Assembly: GCA_036674765.1 (NCBI GenBank)
Contig: JARVKI010000038.1
Span: 1 to 64,000 of the forward strand
Direction of reading: 5' to 3'
Source of the DNA: Seiridium cupressi
Lineage: Eukaryota; Ascomycota; Sordariomycetes; Amphisphaeriales; Sporocadaceae
Length of the DNA stretch: 64,000 nt
Below the pieces are notes generated by a model. That model worked only from the letters and a program-made list of their open reading frames with translations, had not been told where the DNA came from and searched no databases. Positions 1 through 12,958 of the stretch are shown one piece after another. Every line of letters begins with the position of its first letter. Position 1 is the stretch's first letter. The translations under genes were made by a program, and so were the position numbers.

Positions 1-3000
1 ATTAAGTTTAATAAATTAGTATATTTTAATAAAATTAAATTTTAAATTATAAATAATTAATATTATTAAATAATAAAATAAGAAACGTATATAAAACTTA
101 TTTTATTATTAATATAATTATCTTTATTAATTAATATTAAAATTTAATGTTAAAAGTAATTAACTTTAAATTTTTATTAATAATCGTTTTTCGTAATAAA
201 ACTTTTAAATATAAATATCTTTTTAATTAATAGAAATAATAAATAAATTAAACTTATTTTATATACGTTTTATTTTATATTTTATTATATTATTATTCGA
301 TATTTAATTTATATTTTATTTAATAAAAATAAATTATAATACGGATTAAAAATATCGTTAAATTTAAAATTAATAACTTAATTAACTTAATTAATTTAAA
401 AAACTATTTTTAATAATTTATATTAATTTAATTTAACTTATTTAAATTAATAAATTTATTAAATTAAATTAATGTAAATTAATAACTTTAAATAAAATAA
501 TAAATTAATTGAATTTATTATTTAATTAATTTTAAATTAAAATGTAAAAAAGTTTAAAATTCGGTTTTTTTAATTTAATAAAAAGATTATTATTTATTCT
601 TTATTTTAAATATTCTATTTAACATATTAAAATAAATTATAAATAGAAGTTTTAATCGCCGTATATTTTAAATAACCTTTATAAAAAATATATAATTGTA
701 ATAAAAGGGTGTAAAGTGTAATGAAATAAAATAAATTCTTAGTTTTTTTTAAAAGAGGAGTTATTAAATTTATTTAACAAGCGCTAGCTGCCGTAATAGC
801 TGGTAATAATTATAATAGTAATTATAATAAATTTAAACTTTATCTAACTTATATAATTTAAACCCGTATAATCCCCTTTATTTATCGTATTAAAAAATAA
901 AAACTTTTTATCGATTTAATTATAATAACCGGTTTTTTATAATAAAAAATCCTTAAAACAAATTCTTATACGTAGTATAAAACGTTAATTCATTTAATTT
1001 ACGTAACTTTTATACCTTTTTATTATTAAATTTAAATATATATATTATAAAGTTTCTTTAACGTACGTAGGTTAAACTTATTCGCCGATACGTTACGCTG
1101 TAAAAGTTTAAATTTTCTACGTTTAATTAATTAAATACTTTACTTATTATATAAATATATAAAGCTTTAAAACCGTAATATTTTTTATACTTATTTTTTA
1201 TTATAAACTTTTTAAATATAAAATTAAAAAATGGTTAATTATTAAATTTTTAAATCATTAATTTACGATTTTTAAAAGTTAATTATAAACCCCTTTTTTG
1301 ATAATTAAAAGCATTTTAAATACTATTAATTTTAATAATAATAATAATAAAATTTAAAACTAATAAAGCTTTTATATCCTTTTTACCCGAATTTAAAATG
1401 GAAAAGATTATTATAAAATCCGTTTTTATAATAAAAAATTAAAATGAAAAGTATATTTATTAATAATAGTTTTCTTTAATTATTTATATTAAATAATAAT
1501 ATAATTTAATTTTAAAAAATAATTAAAATTAAAATTTCGAAAATAACCTTTTTTTATAATAAAGCCTTTAAATTTAAGTATTTTCTTAATTAATAAAAAT
1601 ATTAAATAAATAAAACTAATTTTATTTACGTTTTTAAATTTAATAATACGTAATAATATTAATTAAATAGATTAAATAACTTTAATTTAATTTAAATTTA
1701 CGCGAGTTTAAATTAATTTATATAAGATAATTTTAAACTTATTAATTAATAACTTTATTAATAACGTAAATATTCGATTTTTCGTTTAATTTAAATTAAT
1801 AATTAGGTTTATTATAAAGGAATTAATATAATATATATTATATTCGTTTATTTTAACGTATTAAAATAAGTTTTATTTTAAATTTTAATCGTTATACAGG
1901 ATAAATTTTAAATTAATACTTTTAAAAAAATAATTATTAATTTAATTTTAATAAGTCGATATTTTTAAAGATATAAATCTTTATAATAAAAGTTTCTTAA
2001 AAATATTTTAAAAGTTATTACAGGTTTATTTTTTTAAATTAAATTACGTTTTTTTAAAAAAAGTTATCTTTTTCGAAAAAAAAAGCATAAAATTACCGGA
2101 TTTAAACCGACGATTTTAATTTTAATAAATTTATTCGCGGTTATTAATAACCGTTTACCGCCTTTTTAAATATAAATTATTAAGTATTATAATTATTATA
2201 ATAAGTTTTTAAAAAGAATTAATAAGTTTAACTTTTTTAACCGAAATTTATAATTAAAAAATTATTTTATAAATTATTTTAAATTAATAAAAATAATTAA
2301 ATTAAAATTAAAACCCGAATTATTAAATTAAAGACTTATTTTTAAATAATAAAATAAAAGTAATTAAAATTAAAATTAATAAAATATTAACGAATATTAG
2401 TTAAAATGGACATTTTATTAACTTTAATTAATTTTTTATATTTAATTTTTAATTAATTAATTAATTATAATAAAATTAAACAACTTTAATAAATTTAAAT
2501 AAAATTTTAAAAATAAAATTTGATTAATTTAACTTTATAAAACGTATTTTTATTATAAAAATTAAGTTTAAAATAATATATATAATTAAATATTAATTTA
2601 TAAAAGATTAAAACGTAAAATAAAAATTAACTTTTATTAATTTTTAAAAAGGTAAATTAATTATTAATTAAATTTAAAACTTTATTAATAATTTAATAAT
2701 AATATTTTAATAATGTTTAAAAAAAAGTTAATTAAAAAAGAATCGTTAAATTATATAATAAAATTAAAAACCGAATTTAAAATTAACGTGTTTTTTAAAA
2801 TCCCGTTAATTCTAATTAAATTATTATTAAACTTTATAAACCGGTTTTTTCTTATAAAATCGATTAAAAATTTATTTTTCAATTATAAACTTATATTTTA
2901 ATTATAAATTTACGATTATAAATTTAAATTTTAATTATAAATTTACGTTTTAATTATAAATTTGTATTATTAATATACCGATCGATTTTATATTTATTAT

Positions 3001-4370
3001 TAAAATAATACTTTTTTATTCTTTTATTACTTTTTTTCCCTCCCGGTTAATAATTATCCTTTATATTATTATATAAATATTAATACTTTTATTAATATAT
3101 TTTATAATTTAATTCGATAATATTATTTATTAATTATTTTAATAATTAATGAAAAACGTTATTTATTTATATTAAATTATATTTTATATTAATTATTATC
3201 GATTAATAATAAATAATTTAAAAAAACTTTATTTATTTATATAATATTATATTTTTATATTAATTATACGGTAATTAATTTAAATAAACGTTATTTATTT
3301 TATTAAAAAGTAAATTATATTTTTATTTTTAGTATTAATTTTAAAAGAATTTATTATAAAAATCGACTTTTTTTAAAGAGTTAATTTTAATTATCTTTAA
3401 AATTATAATATATTTTTAAAATATTTTATTATATAAAATTTTAAAGATAAAAACTTTAAGTTTTTATATTATTAAAATTAATTTATTTCAAAATAAATTT
3501 TTTAATAAATTAGTTTAATTATTATTAAAATTAATAAAATTAAATTTAATATAATAATTATAATTTTAATAATTTTTTTTCGAAAAGGCGGTAAATAATT
3601 ATTAATAACCGTAAATAAATTTATTAAAATAAAAATTATTAGTTTAAATCGGGTATTTTTATATCTTTTTTACGAAAAAATTAATTTCTTTCCTAAAAAA
3701 CGTAATTTAAAATTTTAAAAATTTTTTATAATAATTTATAAAATATTTTAAAAAAAACCTTATTATAAAAATTTTATAATTTAATAAATATCGGTTTATT
3801 ATAATTAAATTAACGGTAATTCCTTTTTTTAAACTTTTATTTTAAATCTTTTTATATATAATAAAAACTTTAAATTAAAACTTTTTTCAAAAATTTCCGT
3901 TAATTTAATTATAATAAATTAATTTTTTTAAAATATTTTAAAAAATTATTATAAATTTATTATTTCACGGTAAAATTATATATTCTTTTTAAAAAAAAAT
4001 TAACTTTTCGTAAAAAAAATCATAATTACCGTATTCGAATTAATAATATTTATTCTAATAAATTAATTCATTTATAATTATTAATAACCGTTTATTACTT
4101 TTTCGGTTAAAAATTATTAAATATTATAATTATTATATTAAACTTTTATACATCCCGTTAAAAAATTTTTATTTTTTTTACGCGTTTTAAAATTTTTTAA
4201 AATCTTTTATAAATTATTATAACGCGTTACGCATTAAGTATTAAGTTATTTTTATAAATTTAAAAAGTTAAAATAACGTTTATTTTATTATAAGTTTTTT
4301 ATTATTTTTAAAAGTTAAAAAAATTAAAAATTTAATTAATTTATATTAATTAACGTAAAAAATAATTTAT
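1..4370. repeat. AT-rich RIP-mutated repeat DNA, no gene
   Basis: The stretch is almost pure A/T with scattered CpG, and CpA and TpG are nearly absent, which is the classic RIP outcome. No open frame is convincing; the 62-codon Lys/Ile/Phe/Leu-only frame at 2713-2901 is a composition artefact. About 940-1350 is an inverted copy of a repeat found again near 19.6-20.3 and 42.8-43.8 kb. About 2500-2700 resembles, inverted, segments near 20.5-20.7 and 44.4-44.55 kb. About 1760-1820 recurs near 40.64-40.70 kb. I could not identify the parent element of any of these. Confidence 0.85.
1960..4140. repeat. three-copy repeat unit with a palindromic pair
   Basis: A unit of about 250 bp with shared landmarks (a Lys-codon-like run, then an ACCG-containing core and a 'TATTAATAACCGTTTA' type motif) occurs three times: about 1960-2220 (+), about 3570-3840 (-) and about 3870-4140 (+). 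The last two face each other around about 3855 and form an inverted pair of roughly 270-bp arms. All three are heavily mutated. It could be the terminal inverted repeats of a DNA transposon or fragments of an LTR element; I cannot decide which. Confidence 0.6.
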
Positions 4371-4384
4371 TTAATATTATATCC

Positions 4385-5505
4385 CGTTATTACGGCATTA
4401 AAACGCTATTAAGGCGTTAGTAGCACGACGGTTATAAAAAGCCGTTATATTAACCTAAAACTTAGTTTTCTCCTTTCTTTTTCGTATAATAATAATATAC
4501 TAAATTATTAATATATAAAACCGTAATAGTTTATTATACCTTTAAAAAATAAAGGTATTTTAAAAGATATTAAGTTTATACGTTTATTTTAACCTTTACC
4601 CGGCTTTAAAACGGTTTTATATCGCTATTAAAACCTTTTAAATCCAGCCCCGTAAAACTTTAAGGAAAACTTTTGTAATTAAAATATTAATTACGGCTAT
4701 ATCTTCCTAAAATATTTAAAACTTAAAAGGTTATAATCACTTTCTTATCCTTAATATATTATATAACTTAAGCGTTATTAGCGCTATTACTCTTATTAAC
4801 TTAAATAGCGAGCCTATTTCGGCACTTTTATATTAAAATACCGCGGTTAATTTTATTATTACGTTCGTCCTAACCTTTATTATATTAATAAAAGACGTAT
4901 AAAGGAATTTCGCACTTTTATTTTAATTATTCGAAAAATTAACCGATAAAGTTACCCCGTTAATATTTTAAATCCTTTAAATAATCGCGAATCGTTATAA
5001 CGACGTAATTATTTAATCTTAAAAAAGGCGAAAATTAACCGATATACGATAATAAATAATCCGTTTTTTTAAAATAAAAAATTTAATAGTTTTACGTTAA
5101 CGCTTTAACCCAGATTATTTAACCTTTAACCTTATAAATATAACTAATATAAACGATAAATTTTTATAATACCCCTTTTATAATAAATATAATATACCGG
5201 AATTACTTTATATACGCGTTAAAATTTAAGGGAGCCGAGCCGTTAATATTCTAAAGGGAAATTATATCGTTACGGGCACGCTAAAAGGATTATATTAATT
5301 AGCGGTTTTTTATACGCGTTAAATTAGCCGTTAACTAATACGCCTTTAATACGCTAATATTACGGCTGCTTTACGCGGTATAATTTTTTATAAAGGATGC
5401 TTATTTTTAAATTAAGATATTAATCGACGATATCGCCGCGAATATTAATAACCCCGAATAATAAGCGTGTGGGTAACGTAACGTCGGCGACTTATTTTTA
5501 TATTT
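4385..5505 (+). mobile_element. inverted 5' end of element X (LTR plus leader)
   Basis: 4385-4555 is the reverse complement of the LTR at 37,292-37,446 (shared landmarks: the TTATAAAAAGCCG block, the TCCTTTCTTTTTCG block, and the end in CCGTAATAGTTTATTATA). The following about 950 bp is the reverse complement of 36,390-37,290. One example is the block around 5290-5350, which matches 36,475-36,545. Because pol of element X lies on the minus strand in the full copies, this piece carries the 5' LTR and the leader/gag region in plus orientation. It abuts copy A head-on at about 5510. Confidence 0.75.
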
Positions 5506-6129
5506 AAACCCCGTATTACGGTTTTATATGTTAGTAATTTAATATATTATTATTATACGAAAAAGAAAGGAGAAAATTAAGTTTTAAGCTAATATAACGG
5601 CTTTTTGTAAGCGCCGTACCGCTAACGCCTTAATAGCGTTTTAATGCCGTAATAATAACCCTGCCTTTTAAACCGTAATTAACCGTAATTATAATTATAA
5701 AATATTACTTTACCTTATATGCTTACTAATTATAGTCGTGTATAGGTTGTCCGGTCCGCGTATAGTTGCTTATAGTTACGAGATGCTTAAATTAGCGGGT
5801 AAGGCGGCCCGTACCGTTAGCGCCCCGGTTAGCTTATGCGTTTATACTCTTATTATCCCGGGATTTAATTTGGCTAATCCTAAAAATCCGAAAAATAAAT
5901 ACGGTCTTTTATTATTATAACTTTTTTTCGTTATAATTGTATTATTATTATATTTATATAACGCTTTTTTAATTATACCGTAATATTATTTTTTTATTAT
6001 TAATTATATTTACTTTTTATAATTTTAACCTTTTTTTTAATAATAATAATAGCGATAACGATATTTTTATTAATTTTCGTCTTATTAACGATAAAAAGCC
6101 GTAATTTATTTACGTTTAGGTAATAAAGG

Positions 6130-6860
6130 CTGTAAGTCGCACTTGCGATAATAAGGAGAATTTTTATATATATTATTTACGGATTTATTTAAAATAGTTT
6201 AAAACCGCCGTCGCCGGGGCGATACTTTTTAAGTTAGCTTTTTAATTATTTAAAATTTCGTATCGCTTTATCGTAATTTTTATCTTTTATAAATAATATA
6301 AAAAGCGTAAGGATTTATACGAACCGGTAATTTTATTATTTTAAAATTATATTTTACCTTATTAACGCTATTTAAACGGTTACGATTATAACCGGCGATA
6401 TTATCGATTTAATCGCCTTTCTCGATTACGCCCGTACTTTTTAGCGTTTAATAAGTCGCGAGGACTAAAAGCGTAGCCTAGCCGTAAATCGCTACGGCGA
6501 CGACGGTAAACTAGAGATATTTTAAAAGGCATTTAGCCGCGTCGCTATAGCTAGCGTTATAATTGAATTTATAACCGCTTTTAAAGCTATTAAAAAGAGT
6601 TATCGTATTAAATACGGTTTAACCGCCGTTAAAAAAAACCAGGACGTAAGTAGAAACGGTACCGTAACGCTTTAAAATTATGGTTAATTATTTTACGCTT
6701 AGAAAAATGCTTATAACGCATTTTTAAAAATTTAAAAAGGTAATAATATTTTTTATTTACCCCGCCCCCGCCGCGTTTATAAAATCTTTATTTAAAAGGT
6801 TAAGGTTATTATAAATTCCCGTAAAATTAAGCGCGTTTAAATAACGTTTCGCTAACGTTT
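6130..6860 (+). pseudogene. antisense ORF remnant of element X, copy A
   Basis: On the strand opposite to pol, a single reading frame stays recognisable and is interrupted almost only by TAG/TAA where RIP would convert CAG, CAA or TGG. The same frame is readable in copy B at about 30,370-31,210. Shared landmarks are an acidic Ser-Asp/Asn-Asp run, a VAGA motif, YKKRKD, SREDQ/K, RYGDDGKLE and the ending TAVKKN. The upstream frame at about 5735-5920 (landmark KNPKNKYG) probably belongs to the same ORF. The family is not recognised. Confidence 0.5.
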
Positions 6861-9800
6861 TATTTTTTTAATTACGTTTAAAAAGTAACGATTAAGGTTA
6901 TATTATTTAAAAAAACGTTAAACGTAACTTTTTTATTACGTTTATAACGTTATTCGCGTTAAAATAATCGAGTTTAAATAAATAAATAAAGATTATAATT
7001 AAAAGTTAAACCGTATTTTTATCGTTATTTAAACGTTTTTTTAACGCGGCGATAAGTTAAGTTAATTAATATAACGCGACTTTTTTTTAAAAATTAAAAT
7101 GATAAATTCGATTTTTATAATTTATCGTTATATTAATATCGTCTTTTTAACGTTTTTTAACCGTATCCGTTTTTTTAATAATAATTTATTATTTTTTAAT
7201 CTTAATTTATTATAATTTTTATAATTTAGCCGGTATATCGTTTTAATTTTTAGCCGGTATACTTCGTAGTTTATTTAATTAGCGTACCGTTATATTCTTC
7301 ACGTATCGCCGTCGTATTTTCGTATTTCCGTTTTTTAATCGCCTTTAAAACCCCGTTTTATTTTAAGGTTAATAAGAATTAAAATAATTATTTTGCGTTT
7401 ATTCCGTTTAAAATAAATATTACCGTTACCTTTTTTATTAACTTATTTAAATCTTAGCGTTACGGCGCTTTTCCGCTTTTATTTTACGCTTATTATTTTA
7501 TTAAAGCTAAATTAATAATATTAATTCAATTAATAAAAACCGGTAAAATTCTTTAATTATATCGTTATATCCTTTTAAATATTCGGTTAATTTTTAAAAA
7601 GGTTTATAAGGGTATAATTATTTAATTTTATATTTTAAGCCTTTAAAACGGAAACGGGAGTTTAATATTTTCTTAAAATATTATTCTTTTTTTTTAATAT
7701 TAATATCGCTTTTATCCGTTATTAAAACGCTTATAATACGCCGGTTAAACGTTTCGTTAATTAAAACTTAACCCGAAAAGCTATTTTTATAACGCCGGAT
7801 TAAAAAAACGTAAAAAATTAAAAAAATTTATATACCGGTAATAATTTTATAATTATAATTTAACGGTAAGTTTATAAAATTAAAAACGGGCTTATTTATT
7901 TATTATTTAATTTAATTAAAAATCGGCCGGAGTTAATATTTTTAATATTAACTTATATAAAATTATTAATTTACGATAACGCGGTATTAAAACGATATTT
8001 ATCCGTAAAATATATTTATTTTTTCTATAAATCGGTTAATAATATTTTAATTATAATTAAAATATAATTTATCCCATTTATTATTATTATAACGTTATAA
8101 AATTTTTATTATTATAAAGCGGGTTTTAAAGCGTTATTTTAATATACCGGCTCGGTTTTTATAAACGGGGTTTACCCGTAATTCGCAAAAAAAGGGGAGA
8201 CTCTTATAAATCTAAATATTTAATTATTTATCGCAAATTCTGTTAACGGTAATTAATCGGCTTAATCGTCCTAATAAAACGTATAATAAGCCTTTAAATA
8301 TTACTTTATAAAAGCGTTAATTATTTCGGTTTAACCGTTTAATTCCGGGTAAACTGTCGTAAATACGTATAATATAACGCCGAATCGCCGGTTAAGTTTT
8401 TTTTAAAACGTTAAAATAAATTAAATATTACGGTTTAAAACGATAATAGCTAAAATCTTATATAAGTAATATACCACCGTAATAAAAGCGTTTACGAATA
8501 TAATCGCTAATATATTAAAAATAGGGATAAAATAACGTATCTTCGTTAAACGGTTTATTATTACTAATATATATTTATATACGACCTTATTTTTTTATAA
8601 TTAGAAAATAATTTTACGTAATTAATAAAAAAATTTAATTAAAATAAAATAATATTAATAATAAGCTAAAAAAACCTAAAAAGGTTATTTTAAATATTTT
8701 AATCCGTTAATATATATAATATTTTTAACGAAAATAATTACGTTTTTAAATAATCGAGGTTAAAAATACGTCCGCCGGATAAAGTCGTACGTTTTATAAC
8801 GCCTTAAATAACCGGCTAGCCTTAAACTATATAAACGATGCAAAATTTAAAAACGGAGCTTTTCGTTAAAAGGTATAAATAGGCGGTTTAAAACGTAAAT
8901 ACGGTTTTTATTCGCTTTATAATCGGCTTTCGCGATTCGAAATTAGCGCTTTATTATAATAAAAAACCTTATAAATAGTTTTTTTATAAAAGATTTTAAA
9001 ATATGTTATATTAAAAGCGACGAGTTATATACCCGTTAAATTAACGCATTTATTAGTTTTAATATATTTAAAACGTATATTATAATTTAATAATTTAATT
9101 AAAAAAATTTAAGACTTATTCGTTATTTTATCGTTAGTAAAATTAAATTTATCAACCGGGGCGACGTTAAAAAGTTAAAATAATATATTTAAAATAATAA
9201 TATCTCTTTTAAGCTTATATACGATATAAAACCTAAAATTACTTAAAAATTTAAATTATTTAACCTACCGTTAATTTAAATTATTTAACCTACCGTTAAT
9301 TTAATAATTTTATAATAACGAAATATTATAAATTTTTATAATCCGTAATAACCTTTACGGGTTTTTCCGTACCTTAAAATTCGGGGCGTTGTTTTTTAAA
9401 AGCTTTTATAATTACGAAAAATTTCTTATTATAAATCTTATAATTATATTTTATAAGTATATATTTAAATAAGAAAAAGGCTATTAAGTAAAGGGTTTAA
9501 TCGTTTTTTATTTAAGATAATACGCTTTTAAAGGTTTAATTTAACGTATCGACTTTTAATATAATAAGTCGTTAAGGGTCGTAATATACTAAAATTAAGG
9601 CCGATATAAAAGCGTTTTTAAGCCTTTAAAAAGCCGTTACGGCGTTTTTTAAAAGCGAGCCCGGCTATTTTAATTAAAATATTAATATTATTAATAATTT
9701 AATTATTAAGGAAAACCTTTTAATAAATTAACGGTAATAATTCGCAAAATTAACGAAACCTTAAAAGTCTTTTAAGTTTTAAAGAGGTTTTTAACCCGTA

Positions 9801-12058
9801 ATAATTAAGATTTTATTAAGGTTTATTTTAATATTAAATATAAATATAAAAAGGCTTAAATATTTCGTTTCTATAACTTTAAATTCGTACTTTTAAATAT
9901 TTATAATTAAACCTGCGTTTATAAGCTTTTAAATTATATTAATAATATAACGCTTATAATCCTTTTCCGACTTATTATAAATAAATATATTATTAAAATA
10001 AACGGTAATATATTTATTAAATATATTAAATAAAACGTGGCTTACGTAATATTAAAATAAGTTAAGCGTACCCGTTATATTAAAATTCGTAATTAAATAT
10101 TCGAATAAACCGAAACGGGTAATAAACGCTATTTTTTATTCGTCCCCGAAGACGATTTATAAATTATTAAACGCGGTAATAATATTAAACTTAATAAAAT
10201 ATTTAGCTTTATAAAAAGCGTTTAACGTTTCTTAAATAAGTAAAATAAAATATTAGTTTTTAACTGTAACGTTATTTAACCTTCGATAATTAACGTAAAT
10301 TTAAATATTACCCTTAAGCTTTTTTATTAATAATATTAAGGCCGTTATTTAAGACGTATTCGCCTTAATAAACCTTTTAAATAAATATTCGTTAAAATAT
10401 TTTTAAATAATAAAAAGCTCTTTTAATAATATCGGTTTTAAACGGTAATATAATAGTATTTTATTTAAAAATAATTCGATTTTATAATTTTAAAAACGGT
10501 ATAAAGGCAGTTATTCGGCTTTTTTTTTAAATTTTAAGCCTTTTATATATAACGTAATTAATTAGGGAAGGTAGCTTATATTTTTATAGCGTAAATTACG
10601 GTTTTTTATTTAAATATTTAGCGATATTTTTTTTAAAACCCGCCGTAATTACAGGGCTTTTTTTATTTATTTTTTTAAAAGTTTAAAAGCGTATAAATAT
10701 TTCGCTTATATTATTTAAAGCGTTTTTAACGAGGATTTTCCAGAATATTAACGATAACGTTTAGGTAACGATTTTATTAAGTATTTCGTAAATTCGGAAT
10801 TCCGGGTAATTTTTTAATATATTTATTAAAATAAAAAATTTAATTATTAATATTTAATTTACGATTACGCCTTTTTACCTTATTATTAATAAAAAGTTAA
10901 GCGTAATTAAAGATTATATATTAACGGTATTTTTATCCTTAGTTATAATTTGCCGGTTTAATAATATCCTTATTTAAAAGGCTTTTATTATTAAAACGCC
11001 CTTGATATATATAAATCTTTTAGCCTAATTAATATTAAAATTATATTATTAAAGTTATAAAAGGTTTAAGATAATATTTAGGCTATTTAACGGTTATATT
11101 AATAGTTTAATATTTTTTATTAACGATTTTAAACGGTAACGTATCGTTATTAACTAAATAAAAGAGCCGGTTATTATTTTATCGGTTAATTTAAAATTTT
11201 ATAATATTAATAATACTTATAAAACCAGGTTATATAAACGTATAAATATATCGTTAATGAAATTTAAAAGCGAATAACTTAAATTAATTATAATATTATA
11301 TAATATCGCCGTTAAATCGGCGGTTAATATTTTATAATTAAAAAAAACTAATATTTAGGCTTATTAAATATATATATAAATTTTTAAAGTTTTATTAAAA
11401 AATATAACGTTTTTTTCGTTTACGATTTTAAATAAAGGTTAAGCGTTTTCCGTTTTAAGTTTTTTCCTTTTTTTAAAGTAAAATATAACTTAATACCTTA
11501 AGCTTTTATAATATAAATATAAATTATCGTTTTAGCGGCTTTTTTTTTAGTTTATAATCTTTTTTTAAAGTTATATTATAACCGCGTTAAATTATATAAG
11601 GTTTATTTTAAGTGATAATTTTTAAATATTATTTAGCTAGGTAATATTAAGCGTATTACCTTATAATAAGTATTTTAAAAATACGGTATTATTTTACGCT
11701 TTATAAAAGTCGTTATTAGCGATATTATTAAAAAGCGTACGAAAAAGGTGGATTTAATTTATAATATTATTTATTTTAAGTTATTTTATTATTAATATAA
11801 AGGCGTTTTAAAGCTTTTAATTAATTTTCCTTTTAAAAAATTTTAATTTAAACGTAGTTGATTTATCGTAATTTATCGGTTAACCGTTAAAAGCTAGTTA
11901 TAAAATCGGCGAAGTTATTATTACGTTATTATAAAGCCTTAAATTTACGGTATATTTAAGCGAAAACGTTAACGATTATATAAACAGGGTTTAAGTTTAA
12001 AAATAAATCGCCGACGTTACGCTATTTATACGCTTATTATTCGGGGTTATTAATTATA

Positions 12059-12545
12059 ACGAATATATTATCGTTAAGATAAACCTTAAAATAATACACT
12101 GGTATTAGGTTTATACTAACAGGGTACGTGATATAAAATAGGAATATTAAGTTTTAGAAATAAAAATATAATCGTTAAGGCTTAATAAGCCTCACTTATA
12201 AGTAGATAAATGCTTAGATTAATCACTAAGGTAATAACTATTTATGTAGGAAATGTCCTTCGTATATATATCCATTTATCTCCTTACTGATCTTGTTTGC
12301 TCTCGTTTGCTCAGTAGATCTCCGCTAAGCATAACTAAGCATACTTAGTCTTGATTAGTTGAACTCTACTGATTATTGCTGAGCACGCTTCTGATTGGTT
12401 CCCGTCCTGGTCCCATATCCACCGTGTTGGTGTTTAGCGTGTTAGTTCTTCCGCCGGCTCTTTGCAGCTGCCTGCGGCTGGTTACGTGCGGGGTATTGCT
12501 TATTCCGCTCCGGGGTCTTAGTTGGGTCATGTTTGTAACATTTAG
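12059..12545. mobile_element. element Y LTR fragment with an un-RIPed island
   Basis: From about 12,059 the sequence matches the LTR type also seen at 14,653, 23,866 and 38,228. The shared start reads ATAACGAATATA, followed by a block ending near TAATAACTATTTAT. It interrupts element X copy A. From about 12,290 to 12,545 the base composition becomes normal and CpA/TpG reappear. This island aligns loosely with the mutated 14,890-15,130 stretch, so it is a less-mutated version of the same element. The 77-codon frame at 12,376-12,609 runs across the island into the X LTR region and is not a credible gene. Confidence 0.6.
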
Positions 12546-12958
12546 GCTAATAGGAGTGGTAGCGTTAATAACGCTCGGGTTATATAATATATTAAGGATA
12601 GGAAGGTAATTATAACCTTCCGGGTTTTAAGTGTTTTGGAAGGATATAGCCGTAATTAATATCTTAATTATAAGAGTTTTTTTTAAGGTTTTACGGGGTT
12701 AAATTTAAAAGGTTTTAATAGCGATATAAAACCGTTTTAAAGCCGGGTAAAAATTAAAATAAACGTATAAGCTTAATATCTTTTAAAATACCTTTATTTT
12801 TTAAAAATATAATAAATTATTACGGTTTTATATATTAATAATTTGGTATATTATTATTATACGAAAAAGAAAGGAGAAAACTAAATTTTAAGCTAATATA
12901 ACGGTTTTTTATAAGCGTTATACCGTTAACGCTTTAATAACGTTTTAATACCGTAATA

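Larger units (their letters stand above)
5512..12958 (-). mobile_element. element X copy A, RIP-mutated Ty3/Gypsy retrotransposon
   Basis: This copy matches copy B (about 29.8-37.4 kb) collinearly over most of its length. It is bounded by LTR-like ends at about 5512-5655 (3' LTR, left) and about 12,808-12,958 (5' LTR, right). The reverse-transcriptase region with the YxDD-type block lies on the minus strand at about 9975-10,045. Copy A is more mutated than copy B. Near its right side the collinearity breaks at about 12,055, where an element-Y LTR and an unmutated island (12,290-12,545) replace the sequence seen at 36.38-37.0 kb in copy B. The 60-codon frame at 5738-5920 (+) belongs to the antisense ORF remnant of this element and is not an independent gene. 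Confidence 0.75.

Noticed and set aside
2713..2901. 62-codon open frame
   Set aside because: Only Lys, Ile, Leu, Phe and Asn-type codons; expected by chance in AT-rich RIPed DNA.
12376..12609. 77-codon hydrophobic frame resembling a membrane peptide
   Set aside because: Crosses an LTR fragment and X leader. The matching stretch in the second copy (36,897-37,094) belongs to a different upstream sequence, so this is repeat sequence, not a protein.
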